From Serilophus lunatus (Eukaryota; Chordata; Aves; Passeriformes; Eurylaimidae): a stretch of DNA of 64,000 bases. The stretch lies in contig VXBA01006131.1 of the NCBI GenBank assembly GCA_013399895.1, positions 297,933-361,932 on the forward strand. The letters run 5' to 3'. The position numbers were made by a program, and so were the translations under genes. Shown here in pieces: positions 60,801 to 64,000 of this stretch. The notes beneath the pieces were generated by a model that did not search any database, had not been told where the DNA came from, and saw only the letters and a list, made by a program, of their open reading frames with translations. Every line of letters starts with the position of its first letter. The stretch's first letter is position 1.

Positions 60801-62860
60801 AGGGCTTTAGGTCTCTGTCATTCTTTCTGTTATCTCTTACTGTTTAATATGTTTATGTCTGCTTGTGTTCTTATTTATCACTGCGTCAATTACTTATTAT
60901 TCCCATTTGCATTGAAAAGGTTCTTGATAATCAGACAACCTTGATGGAGCAGATGCTTTCACCTTTAACATAATTTTACACCCTTATTTACTGAATTCCA
61001 GATTACCCATCTGCCGTTTTGACTTCCACCTCTGTGAATAATGCTCAACAGGAAGCCACTAAAGGAAAATAAATTTTTGTTCAGCTGAAGAATCAATTAA
61101 ACCTATCTCTTTATGAGCAACTATGTAGCTTCCCCACCACTATCCACCCTGTTATTGTTCCCGTTTTAGAAGTTCTCCACATTTTATTATTGCTTTCTCT
61201 GTACTCATAGCATACAGACATACAGTCTGTTAATATTTCAATCTGTAATGCAAGCACTGACATTCATCATTGGCTAACTTACTTGAAAAATCAAAGGCAA
61301 CACCATTTTTCTCTATCTCTAAGGGAATTTTCTCAGATCCCATTAACAAGATAACACCTACTGCATGACAAAGGGTCAGATTTAATAAATTCAGGTTTCT
61401 GCCTACAGTTCCTTTGTGTCTTTTTCCCTTTCCATGTGCCAACCATGTGCTCACTTAATGAACCCCTTCTTTACCCTATCTCACCCAGACTTTGTATCGT
61501 TGTTCTGAATTCAAGATTTCTGCTTGAAATTTCTTTCACTATTGCACTATTTTTACCCAATATTCTCCCAAATTATCTTAGCCTTCATTTTTTTTCTCTC
61601 TGACAGCAAAGAACTTTATAGAACACCATATACAATATATGAATTAATGCAACAAAATGCACTTTGCAGAAGAGATATCTTTAATTACCTTTCTATTATT
61701 TATTCTGTTAATGCTGCTTTCTACACTGTACCCAAATTCATTTTAAAGGACAGCCATTTCCCTCATTAATTTGACAAGTCAGTCTTTTAATTATTTTGTA
61801 CGAAAGAATGGAAATTAAAGTTTCAATGAACAATAGTGAAAGAAAAGCAAAAAAATTGAAACACTGTTTATTTGGGAAGGTAACTGTACAGCTACCATTA
61901 ATGTGTCATTTTATGTCAGTAACTTTTAAATGACCCTGAGTAAGGCATTTTGAAATTCATATCCTAAGTAACTATGCAATGATTTTTTTGTTGACATGCT
62001 CCAATTCCATATCTTTGCTTAGGAGAGGTCAAGGGCTTCCTTTGCTTTATGTTGTTCTGACATTGACAGCTACCCCAAGAACTATAGTTCAGTGTAACAG
62101 CTATGTTAACTCATTGCTAGATCAGGGAGAAGGAAACATATTTATACACCTAGATCCTTTTTTTTTGTTTCCTAAAATCTTGGTTCTATTCATCCCAGCA
62201 GACCTCTGTTAATTGAACACAACACCCACGTCGGTAGTGCACCCAATTTTTCTTTAACATCCCAAGAATGAAAAGTAGGATATCATGGGTACACCTTACT
62301 TGTTTCATAGTGAGAATGGCAGCCAACATATGTTCACTTAGCTCACATAAAATAAAAGCAGGAAATAATCATAAATTCTGCAACTGACTGCAGTTTTAGC
62401 TTCTTTCTTATCCAAAACCTTAACTGAAAAATGTCATGAATGGATTTTTCCTCCTCAATATTTATTATTAATACAAAAATTTTATAAAAAGTTTGTTAAG
62501 AAGAGATTGGGGGACTCAAACATATTATTTTTGGTACTGGTTTAAGGAATGTAAATGATCAAAGACATTTATGTTAGGCTGGACATATGACATCCACAGA
62601 ACATTTCTGTCATTACATTAGTAATAAATAATGGAGTTCAGACAAGGCAAGACATTTAAGATATTGCTAGATATTTATGGTCAGTCATGTATACTGCACT
62701 CAGTGTCTTGTGGATCAGAGGTCATAGTCCCGGTAGGGTGTGAATATAAGTGTTTCTATAAAAATGGAGTTTTAAAAAAAGTTAACTGCATTTATTATTT
62801 TTTGAGGAGGAGGACTACACCTAAGGGAACATTCTGGTCATGTATATTATTTTAGTGCTA
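60801..62860. other. Non-coding, nothing recognised
   Basis: AT-rich sequence with no recognised repeat, RNA gene or exon. Frames are under 82 codons. Confidence 0.5.
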
Positions 62861-63230
62861 TAATGGGTTTAAAGTCGAAGCTTTCCATTTTTCTGGGGGA
62901 GGGGGGATGTTTGGGTGTTTGTTTGTTAGTATGTTTAAAATATTTTTTTTTTCTTCCTGGTTCCCAGGAGGATGGATGCAGAGCAAGTGTAGTCGGACTT
63001 CTGTCTTGGCATCTGAGGATGCATCCCCCGGTCCCTGCATGGCCACAGAGAACAGGCAGGAGAGGCTTCGCCACTCCGCAGACATCGAGACAGGAGTCCA
63101 GCCACACTCACTTTGCCTCCATCCTCCTGGGAACTGAAGAGAAAAAAAAAAAATGGTTTTAAACATACGAACAAACACACAAACATCCCCCCTTCCCCCC
63201 AAAAAAACAGAAAACTTTAAACTTATTACA
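62861..63230. repeat. Near-complete imperfect palindrome, about 370 bp
   Basis: The right half is a reverse-complement copy of the left half, centred near 63045. Outer ends pair GTTTAAAGT with ACTTTAAAC. Next, GGGGGGATGTTT pairs with AAACATCCCCCC, then TATGTTTAAAA with TTTTAAACATA. The best inner block is 62960-63018 against 63076-63134: 46 of 59 positions match, 11 of 13 differences are transitions, and the first 17 bases are identical. Because the halves mirror each other, both strands read a similar peptide (VCLFVCLK...SQEDG), which explains overlapping frames of 76-114 codons on both strands without any being a gene. I do not recognise the family. A fold-back DNA transposon (MITE-like) or an inverted duplication are both possible. 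Confidence 0.85.
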
Positions 63231-63816
63231 AGTACATACTCTAATTTTTATGTGCACAACTAATATTTCGTATAAATAAGTATTCTTATAAATGAAACAT
63301 TACTTAAGTCACTGAATACCTGATTCGCATATATTGCCTAATATTTTGACCAAAAAAAAAGTGCAAATTTGTTAATATTACTTCCCTTTAAAACTATGCC
63401 AGTCATTACAGGAATATTTAGTCCAGTTTTCTTAAAGTGTGTTATTTCAAGTGTTGCACAGTATTTAATATGAAATGTATAGGTTGTTTATGTAACTCTC
63501 TATTTTTCTATAATCCCATTTCCAAATGAACACTACCAATCTCTCAATTCATCGATCTCTTTGTAACCTGAATATGTTTTAAATCAACCTGAAGTTATAG
63601 CAATGAAAAACTCAGACTAAGGCCTGAATTTCATACTGTAAAAACTGTTAAAAAAAAAGCCTGTTCTTGACCTTTTCACAAATTGTGCAAGGAACTTCTC
63701 AAGACTATTCTTTTTGATATCAAACAATGATCTAGTATTCAGGATAATACAAAGTTACTGCAACCAATATTCCTTATGCAGTTCATATACTCAGGAATTT
63801 GAATCATAATCTTCTT
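63231..63816. other. Non-coding, nothing recognised
   Basis: AT-rich sequence between the palindrome and the terminal CR1. Confidence 0.5.
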
Positions 63817-64000
63817 AGAATCACAGAATCACTAGGTTGGAAGAGACCTCCAAGATCATCTAGTCCAACCCTTACCCTAGAACCTCAACTAGACTAGACC
63901 ATGTCACCAAGTGCCACGTCCAGCCTTTTTTTAAACACATCCAGGGATGGTGACTCCACCACTTCCCCGGGCAGTCCATTCCAAAACTTTATTACTCTTT
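63817..64000 (-). mobile_element. CR1 LINE, minus strand, runs off the window
   Basis: The left edge AGAATCACAGAATCACTAGG is the reversed 3' tail, followed by TTGGAAGAGACCTCCAAGAT, CATCTAGTCCAACCC, GTGCCACGTCCAGCC, CATCCAGGGATGGTGACTCC and ACCACTTCCCCGGGCAGTCC, an orderly reverse complement of the CR1 3' region. The element continues past 64000, so its length is unknown. It is the least diverged CR1 3' end in the window by eye. Confidence 0.9.

Noticed and set aside
62858..63202. Six overlapping frames of 76-114 codons on both strands
   Set aside because: They mirror each other because the locus is palindromic. Low-complexity phenylalanine and leucine runs come from poly-T. No independent coding evidence.

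Overview
The window is vertebrate nuclear DNA and almost certainly avian. It carries many CR1 LINE copies with the bird-type 3' tail (ATTCTRTG octamers), plus several long terminal repeats (LTRs) of endogenous retroviruses of types I recognise from bird genomes. Most of the rest is AT-rich and non-repetitive. I see no bacterial-style genes, operons, CRISPR arrays, tRNAs or rRNAs. I also see no convincing exon of a host protein-coding gene, so the window is best read as intergenic or deep-intronic. The order of bird cannot be fixed from sequence alone.

Layout. 1-4802 is repeat-poor, with two small palindromes near 1.88-1.93 kb and a hairpin at 2.2 kb. 4803-6262 is a nested CR1: a plus-strand copy split by a minus-strand copy whose reverse-transcriptase frame contains a 340-base assembly gap. 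7111-12825 is a dense retroelement cluster. It holds a minus CR1, then a solo LTR (7421-9658) split by a second, GC-rich solo LTR (7606-9264, 5-bp target duplication TATAC). Next come an LTR of another family (9766-10568, target duplication TTAGT) and an inverted relative (about 11748-12825). 14049-15325 holds a polypurine tract, a plus-strand CR1 RT fragment and two minus-strand CR1 copies. 16.6-17.2 kb has a GC-richer patch and a roughly 20-bp minisatellite. 17.4-27 kb is mostly quiet. A 1,034-bp LTR sits at 26979-28012. Degraded CR1 RT fragments lie at 32.2 and 44.3 kb, and a 3'-truncated LTR lies at 45.3-45.9 kb. Short CR1 3' ends occur at 47.8 and 50.4 kb, and a new CR1 runs off the right edge at 63817.

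The mobile elements are fragments, solo LTRs or interrupted copies. No intact retroviral gene or complete CR1 is present, so nothing in the window can move on its own. The LTRs retain recognisable promoter elements (CCAAT, TATA) and polyadenylation signals and could act as regulatory sequence.

The structure least explained by known families is a roughly 370-bp near-complete imperfect palindrome at 62861-63230. Other points of interest are a 70-bp tandem duplication at 48421-48560 (3 mismatches), a likely assembly collapse at the single N at 10163, and a possible enhancer-like segment at 58.5-58.8 kb with paired E-boxes. I found no convincing previously undescribed multi-gene system.
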